Position numbers and translations under genes: made by a program. From Streptomyces rishiriensis (GTDB lineage Bacteria; Actinomycetota; Actinomycetes; Streptomycetales; Streptomycetaceae), in contig NZ_BEWA01000001.1 of NCBI RefSeq assembly GCF_003112535.1, positions 213,073-277,072 of the forward strand: DNA of 64,000 nt, written 5' to 3'. The notes under the pieces are model-generated. The model was not told the DNA's origin. It saw nothing but the letters and a program-made list of their open reading frames with translations, and did not search any database. Positions 1 through 8,740 of this stretch are shown piece after piece. Position 1 is the first letter of the stretch; every line of letters starts with the position of its first letter.

Positions 1-1909
1 CCATGCGCGAGACGAGGAAGACTTCGTAGTCCACGCAGAGACCGAATGCCAGGGCGGCTGCCAGCAGCGGCATAGTGATCTCCAGCGTGCTCTCGCCTCC
101 GCCGGCCGGAGGCCCCAGGACATGCATCCGCTGGAACAGCAGCACCATCAGCCCAACCGCCGCCCCGATGCTGAGGCCGCCCAGGACCGCGGCTTTCACC
201 GCGACCAGCAGGCTTCGGGTGAAGGTCAAGAGTACGACGAACACACCGCTGAGCATCAGCGCCGACCACCAGCCGAGGGCTCGCGTCACAGCCTGCCTCG
301 TGTCGGCGAGATGGACGGCGGCACCGGCGACCTGCGCCGGTCCTGGTGGGGCGGTGGCGCGCACCGCCTCGACCAGAGCGGTGGTGCGCGGTGACTGGGC
401 GGAGTCCTCCGCGAACACCACGACCAGTGTCGCGCGCCGTCGGCCCCCGCCCGTGTCGATGTGCCGTGTGGCGGTGAGCCGCCCGTCGGCATAGTCACCG
501 GCCTCCGTGCTCACCCGAGCCGCGCCGGGCAACGCCGCCAGGTGCCGGGCGTAGGAGTCCAGCTGGGTCGCCTCGGTCACTGGGTCCGTCCGTGGCAAGA
601 CCACCGTCAACTGCCGGTCGGGCGAGTGGGCGAAGTCCGTGCGGATGGCTTCCGCAGCGGTCCGAGCTTCGGCGTGAGGAGGCAGGATGGACTCATCCAT
701 CAGGGCGGGCCGCAGTCCGATGACAGGCAGCGCCAGCCCCAGCAGCACAGCGGACCCGGCCAGCGCCCACAGCAAGGGCCGCCTGGTCACTGCGACCGCG
801 ACATGTCGCCAGAAGGGACTGCCGGACAGATGGGTGGCACGGGGGCGCCAGGGCAGACGGAGGGACGGTTTTGCGCCGTCGAGTCGGCCGCTCAGGGCTG
901 CCACCAGGGCGGGAACCAGGAGCAGGGTGCCCATCGTGCAGAACCCCACGACGACGAGCGAGGCGATCGCCAGCGAGCGGATCAACCCCAGTGGGAAGAC
1001 GAGGAGTGACGCCATGCACCATGCCATCGTCAGGGCACAGAAGATCACGGCACGACCGGTGGTGGACATCGACTGCCCGATGGCTGCCTCCGAATCCAGA
1101 CCTCGGGCCCGTTCCTCCCGGTACCGGGAGAGGGTGAACAGCGCGTAGTCGACGGCCAGGCCGAAGCCGAGGGCGCAGCTGAGGTTGACGGCGAAGACCG
1201 AGACCGGCATCAGGCGGGTCACCAGCGCCAGCAGAGCCAGCGCCCCCGAAGCCGCGATCAGACCAATCCCCAGGGGTACGAGCGTCGCGCTCAGCGAACC
1301 GAAGGCCAGCGTCAAGACAAGGAATGCTGCCGGCAGGGTGAACAGTTCCGAATGCAACAGATCGCGCTCCGCCTGGTCGGTAGCGGAGACGTTGATCCAT
1401 GCGGGACCACTCACCGACAGTTCGAGTCCGGGAGCGGCGGCCCGCAGGACTGGTACCAGGGTTCGCGCGGTGCGGGCCGTCTCGGACTCGCCCCCCTTGA
1501 GATCGATACGCAGCAGCGCGCCCCGGCCGTCTGTGGAACGGAGCGGATCCGCCCCGGTGTTCCAGTACGACAATGCGGACGCGACCCCCGGAGACCGGGC
1601 GGCCAGCTCAGTCAGCAGACGACCCTGCTCCGCCACCTCGCGTGAGTCGACGGGACGGCCGGAGCGGGCGTATAGGACCAGATCCGGCGTGCCCGCCCCG
1701 AAACGCTGAGCAGCCCTCTCGGCTCGTTGCGCGGCCGTGCCGTCGGCGATGACACCGCCGTTGGACCACTGGGTGTCCAGGCTCGCCACGAGGGCGCAGA
1801 GCACGAACAGGCAGGCCGCCGAGCCGAGTACCAGTCGGCAGTGCCGGAACGACCACCGCGCGACTGCGCCGAGCACATCCGTTCCCTTCTCGGTTCTCTT
1901 GTCGGTCAT
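1..1909 (-). CDS. MMPL/RND-family transporter, cut by the left edge
   Basis: A long open frame runs leftward from ATG 1909 to the window edge (about 636 residues visible, C-terminus missing). It has the MMPL layout: a short cytoplasmic N-terminus, one membrane segment near residues 15-35, an extracytoplasmic domain, then a block of membrane helices carrying the conserved FGLAVDYALFTLSRYREE stretch. The second repeat begins with FGLCVDYEVFLVSRM right at the edge, so roughly the last helices are off-window. Family members are proton-driven exporters of lipids, glycolipids or hydrophobic natural products. The start is supported by AGAGGAG about ten bases upstream. It lies downstream of an ABC exporter in the same direction, so both probably export or protect against the product of the upstream glycosyltransferase genes; the substrate is unknown. 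Confidence 0.9.
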   Translation of the reverse strand, partial: MTDKRTEKGTDVLGAVARWSFRHCRLVLGSAACLFVLCALVASLDTQWSNGGVIADGTAAQRAERAAQRFGAGTPDLVLYARSGRPVDSREVAEQGRLLTELAARSPGVASALSYWNTGADPLRSTDGRGALLRIDLKGGESETARTARTLVPVLRAAAPGLELSVSGPAWINVSATDQAERDLLHSELFTLPAAFLVLTLAFGSLSATLVPLGIGLIAASGALALLALVTRLMPVSVFAVNLSCALGFGLAVDYALFTLSRYREERARGLDSEAAIGQSMSTTGRAVIFCALTMAWCMASLLVFPLGLIRSLAIASLVVVGFCTMGTLLLVPALVAALSGRLDGAKPSLRLPWRPRATHLSGSPFWRHVAVAVTRRPLLWALAGSAVLLGLALPVIGLRPALMDESILPPHAEARTAAEAIRTDFAHSPDRQLTVVLPRTDPVTEATQLDSYARHLAALPGAARVSTEAGDYADGRLTATRHIDTGGGRRRATLVVVFAEDSAQSPRTTALVEAVRATAPPGPAQVAGAAVHLADTRQAVTRALGWWSALMLSGVFVVLLTFTRSLLVAVKAAVLGGLSIGAAVGLMVLLFQRMHVLGPPAGGGESTLEITMPLLAAALAFGLCVDYEVFLVSRM

Positions 1910-2065
1910 TGACTGAACCACTCCTCTTGCAGGCCAGGGGGGTTGTCGGCACACGGTCGACGGCTCCGGCCCTTTCCAACGCCTGACCGACGTAAGGGAT
2001 ACGGCCCTTGAGTACGGCGCCCGGTCCCACTCCGCGGGCGAGAAGCAGCGGCCGACTGCTCGAGG

Positions 2066-3814
2066 TCACGACGAGGTCGGCTCACGCGACCATGCGGAGC
2101 GGCGTCGATTGGCCTGGACGGGTGCTGGAGGCGCGATGGTGATGACGTGGGTTGCTCCCGGCACCGAGTGAGGACGGTGGGTGGCCATAAGTACCGGCCG
2201 CGTGGCGGCCAAGCGGCTCAGGATCCTGAACACGTGCTGTTCGCCGGCGATGTCCACCTGCGAGGTCGGCTCGTCCAGCACGAGAAGATCGGCGTCGGTG
2301 AGCAGGGCGCGTGCCAGCGACAGCCGTTGGCACTGCCCACCGGACAGCGCACGGCCGCCGCCCAGCACAGTGCCGAGGCCTTCCGGGAGTCGTTCGACGG
2401 TCTCGGCCAGCCCGACCGCGTCGAGCGTGCTCCACAGCACGTCATCGTCTGTTTGCGGGCCGCATCCGATGTGCAGGTTGTCCCTGACGGTGCCCTCGCA
2501 CACGGTGGCATTCTGCTCCACGTAGGTGACGCGACGGCGTAGCTGTGAGAGTCGCCATGAGCCGACCTCCTGCCCTAGGACGTGGATCTTCCCCTGCTCG
2601 GTGCGCAGTAGGCGGGTGATCAATTCGAGCGCTGTGGATTTGCCCGCACCCGACGGGCCGACGAGGAGCGTCAGACCGGTGGCCGGGACGGTGAAGGACA
2701 GGTTCCTGAGTACCGGAGCGGAGTCGGGATGGGCGAAGGTGACGTCGTGGAAGGTCACCGCCCCGCCGGTCGGGGCGGGAGGCCGGCGCGCGGGTCCGGG
2801 TGGTGACGGCGCGTCTGCCTCGACTGGGGAGGCGAGCAAGGCCGCGAGCCGGAGGCGGGCGGCCTGCCCGGTACGCAACTGCCCCGCGCCCAGTGCGATG
2901 ACGGTCACGGGAGAGGCGAGGCAGAGCAGGAGGAAGAAGAACGTGCTGGATGCCTCCAGGGAGAGAGTTCCGCTGCCGACTCGGTGCGCAGCGGTCACCG
3001 TGACCAGCGTCAGCGCCAGTTGCTGGGCCAGCCCGACGAGTGGGCCCACGACCGCCTGCAACCGAGTGGCCGAGGTCGACATGGCGCCGTAGTCCGCTGC
3101 AGCGCGCTCCAGGGTTGCTGCGGACGCGGTCTCGTAGCCGTAGCTTTTGATGGTCACCAGCGTCTGCAGACAATTGAGGAGGCGCTGGTTCAGACGGCCA
3201 AGCGCTTGGAACTGGGCGGCTGCCACGCGCCGGGTGCGGGCCAGCACACCAGCCAGTGGTCCGCCGACCAGGGTGAACGAGCCGATGGTCATGAGAGTGA
3301 GCTGCGGGTCCAGGCGCGTCATGGCCGTGAGGATGGCGAGGACCCCGAACGACGCCGCCGGAAGGTGGACCAGACCGGACTCCATTGCCGCACGCACCTG
3401 TGCCGTGTCGTAAATGACCTGTGCGCTGAGGTCACCTGCTCCCCGCGCGCGGACGTCGTGGAGTGGCAGGCGCAGCACGTGGTGGGTGAGCCGCCCGCGC
3501 AGGTCCAGTACGACGCGTTCCCCGGCCCGGGCCAGCAGTCGCCCGCAGCCGGTCTGGGCGGCGTATGCGGCCAGTGTCAGCGCGGTCAGTGCGGCAACGG
3601 GGCCGACGACCGGTTCCCCGCGGACGAGCGCGGCCCCCGTGCCACTGAGCGCCCAGGGCAGGGCCAGGAAGATCCCAGTCGAGCACCAAGCGAGCACAGC
3701 GGCGAGGGTCAGCGAGGCGCGGCTGCCTCGCGCGAGGCCTACCGGGCTCAGGATCGGCGTGGCTTCGGGCGCTGTGACCGGCCGCAGGCTGCTCGGCGCG
3801 CTACGAGCACTCAT
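2066..3814 (-). CDS. ABC exporter, fused permease and ATPase
   Basis: A 582-residue half-transporter with an N-terminal six-helix permease domain (about residues 30-320) and a C-terminal nucleotide-binding domain. Visible motifs are Walker A GPSGAGKST (386-394), signature LSGGQ (490-494), Walker B LLVLDEP (510-516) and H-loop His546. Such MsbA/LmrA-type proteins work as dimers exporting hydrophobic compounds or peptides. No C39 leader peptidase domain is present. The ATG overlaps the TGA of a 22-codon ORF (ATGA), which suggests translational coupling. It is followed by the MMPL gene and preceded by sugar genes, so export of a glycosylated metabolite is the natural inference. Confidence 0.93.
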   Translation of the reverse strand: MSARSAPSSLRPVTAPEATPILSPVGLARGSRASLTLAAVLAWCSTGIFLALPWALSGTGAALVRGEPVVGPVAALTALTLAAYAAQTGCGRLLARAGERVVLDLRGRLTHHVLRLPLHDVRARGAGDLSAQVIYDTAQVRAAMESGLVHLPAASFGVLAILTAMTRLDPQLTLMTIGSFTLVGGPLAGVLARTRRVAAAQFQALGRLNQRLLNCLQTLVTIKSYGYETASAATLERAAADYGAMSTSATRLQAVVGPLVGLAQQLALTLVTVTAAHRVGSGTLSLEASSTFFFLLLCLASPVTVIALGAGQLRTGQAARLRLAALLASPVEADAPSPPGPARRPPAPTGGAVTFHDVTFAHPDSAPVLRNLSFTVPATGLTLLVGPSGAGKSTALELITRLLRTEQGKIHVLGQEVGSWRLSQLRRRVTYVEQNATVCEGTVRDNLHIGCGPQTDDDVLWSTLDAVGLAETVERLPEGLGTVLGGGRALSGGQCQRLSLARALLTDADLLVLDEPTSQVDIAGEQHVFRILSRLAATRPVLMATHRPHSVPGATHVITIAPPAPVQANRRRSAWSREPTSS

Positions 3815-3879
3815 CGACGGAACCGGCCGGCGCTTCCCCGCCGCGGTCGGTCTCGGACGAACCGGTAGGCGGTCGTCAT
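3811..3879 (-). CDS. 22-residue arginine-rich ORF coupled to the ABC exporter
   Basis: ATG at 3879 reads 22 codons to a TGA that overlaps the exporter's ATG. A strong Shine-Dalgarno (GGAGGAGGG) sits 8-12 bases upstream, and the exporter has no comparable site of its own. The peptide starts MTTAYRFVRDRPRRG and ends GRFRR, with eight Arg. It could be a coupling leader that delivers ribosomes to the exporter, or a small basic peptide with its own role. No family is recognised; the case rests on the RBS and overlap alone. Confidence 0.45.
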   Translation of the reverse strand: MTTAYRFVRDRPRRGSAGRFRR

Positions 3880-3900
3880 GGGCGGTGCCCTCCTCCTCGG

Positions 3901-4089
3901 CTACAGCGGCTCGTCAACGTGTTCGGGCGGGTACTCGACGGACTGCGCGTAGGCGTCCAGCAGTCCTTGGAGCAGTTGCTCGGGAAGACCGGGTTTCCAC
4001 AGTTCGACCGCCATTTCAACGTCGTAGAGCATCAGGCCGTCCAGGTCGTTGATCGGGTGAACGCCGCGACCCGAGCGGTTTGCGCGCAT
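3901..4089 (-). CDS. Small acidic protein of unknown function (62 aa)
   Basis: Begins 10 bases after the stop of the SDR gene, with AAGG about eight bases before the ATG, and ends just before the Shine-Dalgarno of the 22-codon ORF, so it fills the gap in the operon. The sequence contains LDGLMLYDVEMAVELW and a proline-rich acidic tail (EYPPEHVDEPL). It has no Cys, no signal peptide and no membrane helix. I do not recognise the family. A RiPP-like precursor was considered because of the adjacent glycosyltransferase and exporter, but no maturation enzyme is present. An accessory protein of the glycosylation step is equally possible. Confidence 0.55.
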   Translation of the reverse strand: MRANRSGRGVHPINDLDGLMLYDVEMAVELWKPGLPEQLLQGLLDAYAQSVEYPPEHVDEPL

Positions 4090-4099
4090 GCGTGGGGCC

Positions 4100-5077
4100 T
4101 TACGACTGAGACGTCGCGGCGGCCGCGAACTGCGGTCCGGGTTCCCTGGCCAGGTGGTCCGCAGTGATTTGCAGTCCCTGCTCCAGTGTGGTGGAAGGCG
4201 CCCAACCGAGGATGTCGAAGGCGAGTCCGATGTCGGGGCACCGGACTTCGGGGTCGTCAACCATCCTGGGCAGCGAGACGATCGAGGATCGGGACCCGGT
4301 CACCTCCCGGATCATCTCGGCGATGCGCCGCACGCTCAGCTCCCGCGGGTTCCCGATGTTTACCGGACCGTGGTGGGGGGAGCGGAGCAGGCGGACCAAT
4401 CCCTCCACGGTGTCCTCCACGTAGCACAGGGACCGGGTCTGACGGCCGTCTCCGTGGACGGTGATGGGTTCACCTTCCATGGCCTGCCGGATGAACGTGG
4501 AGACGATCCGGCCGTCGTCGGCCCTCATGCCCGGACCGTAGGTGTTGAAGATGCGTGCGATTTTCGTGTCCACACCATGGGTGTGGAGGTAGGCGGTGGT
4601 GAGGGCTTCCGCGAAGCGCTTGGCCTCGTCGTACACACTGCGTGGCCCGATCGGGTTCACGTGTCCCCAATAGTGTTCCGGCTGCGGGTGGATCTGCGGG
4701 TCGCCGTACACCTCGCTCGTCGAGGCCAGGAGGTAACGTGCCTGTTTCTTCCGGGCGAGCTCGAGTGAATGACGCGTGCCGGCCGATCCCGCCAGGAGCG
4801 TCTCCACGGGATGGGCGAGGTACGCCTGCGGGGAGGCGGGGGACGCCAGATGGCACACCGCTTCGACATCGCCGTGAAGGTCGATGGGTTCGACCACATC
4901 CCCATGGAGCAACCGGAAATCGCGGCTTGCAGTCAGGTCCTCGACGTTGCTCAGTCTGCCGGTGCTCATGTTGTCCACGCACACGACCCCGTGCCCGTCG
5001 GCGAGGAGGCGGCGGCACAGGTGGGAGCCGAGGAAGCCCGCCCCGCCGGCCACGACGACGGTTCCGGAATTTTTCAC
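4100..5077 (-). CDS. UDP-glucuronate decarboxylase-like SDR (UDP-xylose synthase type)
   Basis: A 325-residue extended SDR. It has an N-terminal GGAGFLGSH nucleotide-binding loop (11-19), STSEVYGDP around 120-127 and the catalytic Tyr149/Lys153 in SVYDEAKRFAEAL. The stretch PQPEHYWGHVNPIGPRSVYD closely follows the UXS pattern rather than that of 4,6-dehydratases or 4-epimerases. UXS enzymes oxidise and decarboxylate UDP-glucuronate to UDP-xylose using bound NAD+. The start is GTG, preceded by GAAGGA at good spacing. It lies 14 bases after the glycosyltransferase stop, so it probably supplies the sugar donor. A related NDP-sugar epimerase is the alternative. Confidence 0.82.
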   Translation of the reverse strand: MKNSGTVVVAGGAGFLGSHLCRRLLADGHGVVCVDNMSTGRLSNVEDLTASRDFRLLHGDVVEPIDLHGDVEAVCHLASPASPQAYLAHPVETLLAGSAGTRHSLELARKKQARYLLASTSEVYGDPQIHPQPEHYWGHVNPIGPRSVYDEAKRFAEALTTAYLHTHGVDTKIARIFNTYGPGMRADDGRIVSTFIRQAMEGEPITVHGDGRQTRSLCYVEDTVEGLVRLLRSPHHGPVNIGNPRELSVRRIAEMIREVTGSRSSIVSLPRMVDDPEVRCPDIGLAFDILGWAPSTTLEQGLQITADHLAREPGPQFAAAATSQS

Positions 5078-5091
5078 TGGTTCGTCCTTCG

Positions 5092-6378
5092 TCAGCTGGT
5101 CAGCGAGACCGGGCTCGGCGCTTGGTCGAGGGAGCGCTCCACGATGTCGCAGGCCGACTCGATACCGGACTCGGCTCGCAGGCGGTGACCGAGCCGTTCG
5201 GCCCGGCGGCGCATGTCCGGGTCGTTCACAGCCTGCTTGATGGCTTCCGCCAGGTTCTGGGCGGTCAGGTCAGGAGCCGGGACCGGGCGAGGTCCCGCGC
5301 CCAGCGCGTGGACGAGGGACCCCCAGAACGGCTGGTCGAAGAAGTGGGGGCATGTGACCGTGGGAATCCCCGCGGTCAGGCCGGCGCCGACGGTGCTGGC
5401 TCCTCCGTGGTGAACGACCGCGGCCATCCGGGGAAAGAGCCAGGCGTGCGGAACGCCGGGGACAACGTGGACGAGGTCGTCGGAAGGTGTCACGTCGGGT
5501 TTCCCGAGCAGGACGCCCCGCACACCAGCCATGCGAAGGGCACTACGCACCAGCTGGTGACGACGCCGCAGGTCGTCGGTGATCATGCTGCCGAATCCGA
5601 CGTAGACGACTGGTGGACCCTGGACTTCAAGGAACGCCGCCAGGTCCTGGGGAGGCTCCCAGCCAGAAGGCGTGTCGAACAACCAGTACCCCGTGACGTG
5701 TTCGCTCTGCGGCCAGTCAGGGGGCGCCGGCAGCACCGAAGGGCTGTAGCAGTACAGCGTGGGCCGCAGTTGCCGGCGCCATTGACCGAACGGGCCTCGC
5801 AACGGCCACGGGGGAAGGTGCAGGGTGTCCGTGCGCCACGCGTTGACGCGTTTGCGGAACACCTGCCAGATCGCCTGCTCGGCGAGCCTGGCACCCCACA
5901 CGTTCCCCACCGATCCCAGGGAACGGCCGAGGCCGCTCGGAGAGAAGAAGCGGGTGGGGCGGACCGGTACGAACGAGGCCATGAAAGAGCTGGCACCCCA
6001 ACACTCCGCGAGGCTTTCCGCAGGCACCGCAAAGGGTGAGTAGATGACGCAGTCACTCGGTCGCGCGACCGTGGAGATTGCCTGGAACAGCTGGTCCGCG
6101 GCGGGCCCGCCGATCTGCCGCATCCAGCGAGCGAACGCCATGGGGTTGTCCCCGCATTCCAGCAGTCGCTGCCCGTCAGGCGTGATGAGCAGCGACTCGG
6201 GGTCCGGTTGCACAGCGCTGTATTCGACTCCGGTGCCGAGGACCGTATCCGCATAACGGGCGGCTCCGATCATCTGCACGTCGAAACCCCGGCCTTTCAG
6301 GGCCACACCTAGCGCGGCAAGCGGCTGAATGTCTCCGCGAAGCCCTACCGAAACGATGGTAATTTTTTTCGACATCAA
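5092..6378 (-). CDS. UGT/YjiC-family glycosyltransferase
   Basis: A 428-residue GT-B enzyme. The N-terminus MSKKITIVSVGLRGDIQP is the usual acceptor-domain start of YjiC and sterol-glucosyltransferase-like proteins. The C-terminal donor domain has VHHGGASTVGAGL followed by PHFFDQPFW, the HGG/FDQ signature that contacts the NDP-sugar. Such enzymes glycosylate lipids, sterols, polyketides or macrolides in the cytoplasm. It heads the operon with the UXS-like gene, so a xylosyl or related transfer is inferred. Two in-frame ATGs (6378, 6375) exist and the Shine-Dalgarno is weak, so the exact start is uncertain. The acceptor is not in the window and may lie beyond the left edge. Confidence 0.87.
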   Translation of the reverse strand: MMSKKITIVSVGLRGDIQPLAALGVALKGRGFDVQMIGAARYADTVLGTGVEYSAVQPDPESLLITPDGQRLLECGDNPMAFARWMRQIGGPAADQLFQAISTVARPSDCVIYSPFAVPAESLAECWGASSFMASFVPVRPTRFFSPSGLGRSLGSVGNVWGARLAEQAIWQVFRKRVNAWRTDTLHLPPWPLRGPFGQWRRQLRPTLYCYSPSVLPAPPDWPQSEHVTGYWLFDTPSGWEPPQDLAAFLEVQGPPVVYVGFGSMITDDLRRRHQLVRSALRMAGVRGVLLGKPDVTPSDDLVHVVPGVPHAWLFPRMAAVVHHGGASTVGAGLTAGIPTVTCPHFFDQPFWGSLVHALGAGPRPVPAPDLTAQNLAEAIKQAVNDPDMRRRAERLGHRLRAESGIESACDIVERSLDQAPSPVSLTS

Positions 6379-6534
6379 TTCGCTTTCTCTGAACCGGCAG
6401 ACCCTGCCCGGACAACACGGCCCGTTTCAGGCTACGGCCTGGCCCGCGACCTTCGAGCACCGCTCGCGGCCTCAACGGATAGGGCGGGAGGAAAAGCGAA
6501 GGTCGAATTCACTGGACCGAGTGAAAGCACGGCA

Positions 6535-6730
6535 GCTGCGGCTACGACGTGGCGAAGAAGACAATGGCAGCAAGCGGCGCCTGGTCGTGGAGACCGAGGG
6601 CCTGCCGCTGTTCGTCAAGGAAGGAAGTACCTTTCAGGCTGCGGCCGATGCACCCGGAGACCACCATCGTCTGGGCGGACTCCGCCTATGGCGGCCAGAC
6701 CGATGCCGGCGAGGTGCAGGTGCCGGGCTG
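6535..6730 (+). pseudogene. Relic of an IS5-type transposase
   Basis: Two frames hold pieces of one DDE transposase. SKRRLVVETEGLPLFVK matches the conserved block after the first catalytic Asp. HPETTIVWADSAYGG, in another frame shortly after, matches the second Asp region. The N- and C-terminal parts are missing and the frames do not join, so it is inactive. It belongs to a cluster of IS fragments extending to 9.6 kb. Confidence 0.6.
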
Positions 6731-6796
6731 ACTTCCTCCTCGACGAGCACGACCAGCCCGTGCCCGACGGGGGGTGAGGTTCAGGTACTTCTTCGC

Positions 6797-7388
6797 TCAG
6801 CTCAGCAGCTGTCCGGCCAGAACGACCGCTTCCACCAGCGCGAAGTGACCGCGCTCCGCGGCTGGGTCGCCCGACTCGGCGCGGCCACGCCCCGGCTGGT
6901 GGCCGCCGATGCGGAGCTGCGGGCCGTCGTGCTCACCGCGGTGGGACGCCGGTCCCCGCTCGGCATCCAGGCCCCGGGTGGCGGCGGTTCTGCCCATCAG
7001 TTCGCGCAGGGCGTGGTGGACCAGCAGATGCGCCCAGATCTGCTGCAGGACTCCGTCGGGCGTCTTGCTGCTGAGCACGGTGCGGGCGCCGCGTTGATGG
7101 GTCTTGAGCTCGGCGAAGACGGCTTCTGCCTCGTAGCGTTCGTGATAGAGCGCGGCCGGCTGGCGGGCAGGATAACGGCGGGCATCGAGCAGGCTGGTCA
7201 CCAGCCGGTAGTCCCAGCACGAAGTACACCACCAACCGGGACGGCAACAGACGCCTGCGCTGCTCCGCACGACCGCAAGCGGCCACCCCACGATCGACTA
7301 ACCCGGACGGATACACCCAGGTCAGCCACCCCAAGCCCGATAATCCACCGACGTCCGCAGACACCCGCACCACCCCCGGGGAGCACAC
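6797..7388 (-). pseudogene. Internally deleted IS4-family transposase
   Basis: The upstream part, in one frame, reads GRAEQRRRLLPSRLVVYFVL, typical of the N-terminal domain of IS4-type transposases. It jumps directly, with a frame change near 7220, to YRLVTSLLD and ALYHERYEAEAVFAELKTHQ, the C-terminal DDE region containing the catalytic Glu. The middle of the protein, roughly 200 residues judged from family length, is missing. The ORF then runs on as junk to 6797. It is a dead element left by an internal deletion. Confidence 0.68.
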
Positions 7389-7430
7389 GACAGCCTACGC
7401 CCGCGAGCTATTGCAACGGCATTGGCCCTA

Positions 7431-7590
7431 GGCGGTTTCGTTTGGATCAACGGGCAGACCAGAGGAAGATGCCCGCGATGTGAAGTCCGGCGAGGTAGAT
7501 GGTCGCGGTCTTCTCGTAGCGGGCGGCGATGCCCCGCCACTGCTTCAGGCGATGCACCGCTCGACGGTTGTTCCGCTCCTTGTAAAGACT
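7431..7590 (-). pseudogene. 3' end remnant of the same IS as the intact copy at 8.7 kb
   Basis: Read leftward it encodes RLKQWRGIAARYEKTATIYL and onward to the same C-terminus and stop as the intact transposase at 8741-9612. It then reaches the same terminal repeat (ggcggtttcgtttggatc at 7431-7448). It is nearly identical over about 130 bases but carries a deletion/frameshift at the ERNN point. It is inverted relative to the intact copy, so the NmrA gene is bracketed by two copies with their right ends pointing outward. Confidence 0.8.
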
Positions 7591-7843
7591 GGCGTCGTGG
7601 CGTGTGGGCCGTATCGGATGTCACCGCGCCTCCAACCGCAGCAGTCACCAGTCCTGTTGATGCTCCATGAATGCGCAACGCAGGTTCTCTGCCGGAATGG
7701 TTGTCGTTGTCGAGCCCACGATCCGGGGTCCTTGGAAAAGGCTTTGACGCGTGGTTCGCTGTTCGTCGATGGTGAGCGGACGTTCGGACCGAGCGGGTCC
7801 GAACCGCCGCGTCGGCGGCGACATCGCGGCGAGGGAGTTGTGC

Positions 7844-8695
7844 ATGATTGTTGTGTCGGCCGCTTCGGGGGCTTTTGGCCGGCTGGTCATCGACCAGTTA
7901 CTGGCCCGGAGGCCAGCCGATCGCATCGTAGCCGCGGTGCGCAATCCCAACGGAGCTGTGGATCTCGCCGCTCGCGGTGTCCATGTCCGCCTCGGTGACT
8001 ACGATGATCCGCCGTCGCTGCGCACCGCGTTCGAGGGAGCCGACCAACTGCTGTTGATCTCGTCTCCGGAACTGGAACCCTCCCGCCGCGTCGGCCAGCA
8101 CCAGGCAGCCATCGACGCGGCCCGCGCGGCCGGAGTCGGCTCGATCGCCTACACCAGTTTCCTGGGTGCCGATACCCAGGCCGGCGGTGTTACTGCTGCT
8201 CACCACTCCACCGAGCGCGCCCTGCTCGCCAGCGGACTGCCCCACACGCTGTTGCGTCACCCCTTTTACAGCGAGGCGTTCCTCAACTCGGGCTTGCACG
8301 CCGCCGTCGCCTCGGGTGAACTGGCTGACGGTACCGGCGGGCGCGGTATCAACACCGCCTTCCGTAGCGATCTTGCCGCGGCCGCCGCCCGCGTCCTCAC
8401 CGAGGACTGCCACATGGGCCGCGCCTACAACTTCACCGGCAGCCTGTGGACGTACAACCAGCTCGCCCACGCGCTCAGCCGCATCTCCGGCAAGCCCGTC
8501 GCCCGCCGAGACCGGCACGACCGCGCGCCCGGCGCCCAGGGTTGGCTCGAGGAGCAGGTCCGTACCGGCGCCCTGGAGCAGCAGACCGACGATCTTCAGC
8601 ACGTCCTCGGTCAACCAGCCACGACCCTCGACCAGGCTGTCACCGCAATCCTCACCCAACCCGCCCCATCGGCCGCCGGCTCTGCCCTGGAGTGA
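7844..8695 (+). CDS. NmrA-like NAD(P)-binding oxidoreductase
   Basis: A 283-residue atypical SDR beginning MIVVSAASGAFGRLVIDQLL, an N-terminal Rossmann strand and glycine-rich loop (SAASGAFG). The body carries LGDYDDPPSLRTAFEGADQL and SIAYTSFLGAD, typical of the NmrA/quinone oxidoreductase 2 (QorB) group. These bind NAD(P)H and act as quinone reductases or redox sensors. ATG 7844 is chosen because GAGGGAG lies eight bases upstream; the frame is open further up but without signals. It is bracketed by copies of one IS, so it may have been mobilised with them. Confidence 0.85.
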   Translation: MIVVSAASGAFGRLVIDQLLARRPADRIVAAVRNPNGAVDLAARGVHVRLGDYDDPPSLRTAFEGADQLLLISSPELEPSRRVGQHQAAIDAARAAGVGSIAYTSFLGADTQAGGVTAAHHSTERALLASGLPHTLLRHPFYSEAFLNSGLHAAVASGELADGTGGRGINTAFRSDLAAAAARVLTEDCHMGRAYNFTGSLWTYNQLAHALSRISGKPVARRDRHDRAPGAQGWLEEQVRTGALEQQTDDLQHVLGQPATTLDQAVTAILTQPAPSAAGSALE

Positions 8696-8740
8696 GCGCG
8701 CGCCGTTGAAGGTGCTGGCAACTGAACTGGACCATTTCGT

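Noticed and set aside
1608..2069. Possible small gene overlapping the ABC exporter stop
   Set aside because: Its ATG overlaps the exporter stop, but most of it lies antisense-free within the MMPL gene in another frame, with Arg-rich shadow composition.
3811..4089. RiPP precursor peptides for the sugar operon
   Set aside because: No lanthionine, lasso, radical-SAM or YcaO maturation gene is in the window and the peptides lack Cys or Ser/Thr-rich cores; kept only as unassigned small ORFs.
3901..4260. Longer 119-codon version of the small operon protein
   Set aside because: The upstream half overlaps the SDR gene in another frame and is Arg/Pro-rich shadow; the ATG at 4089 just after the SDR stop is more credible.
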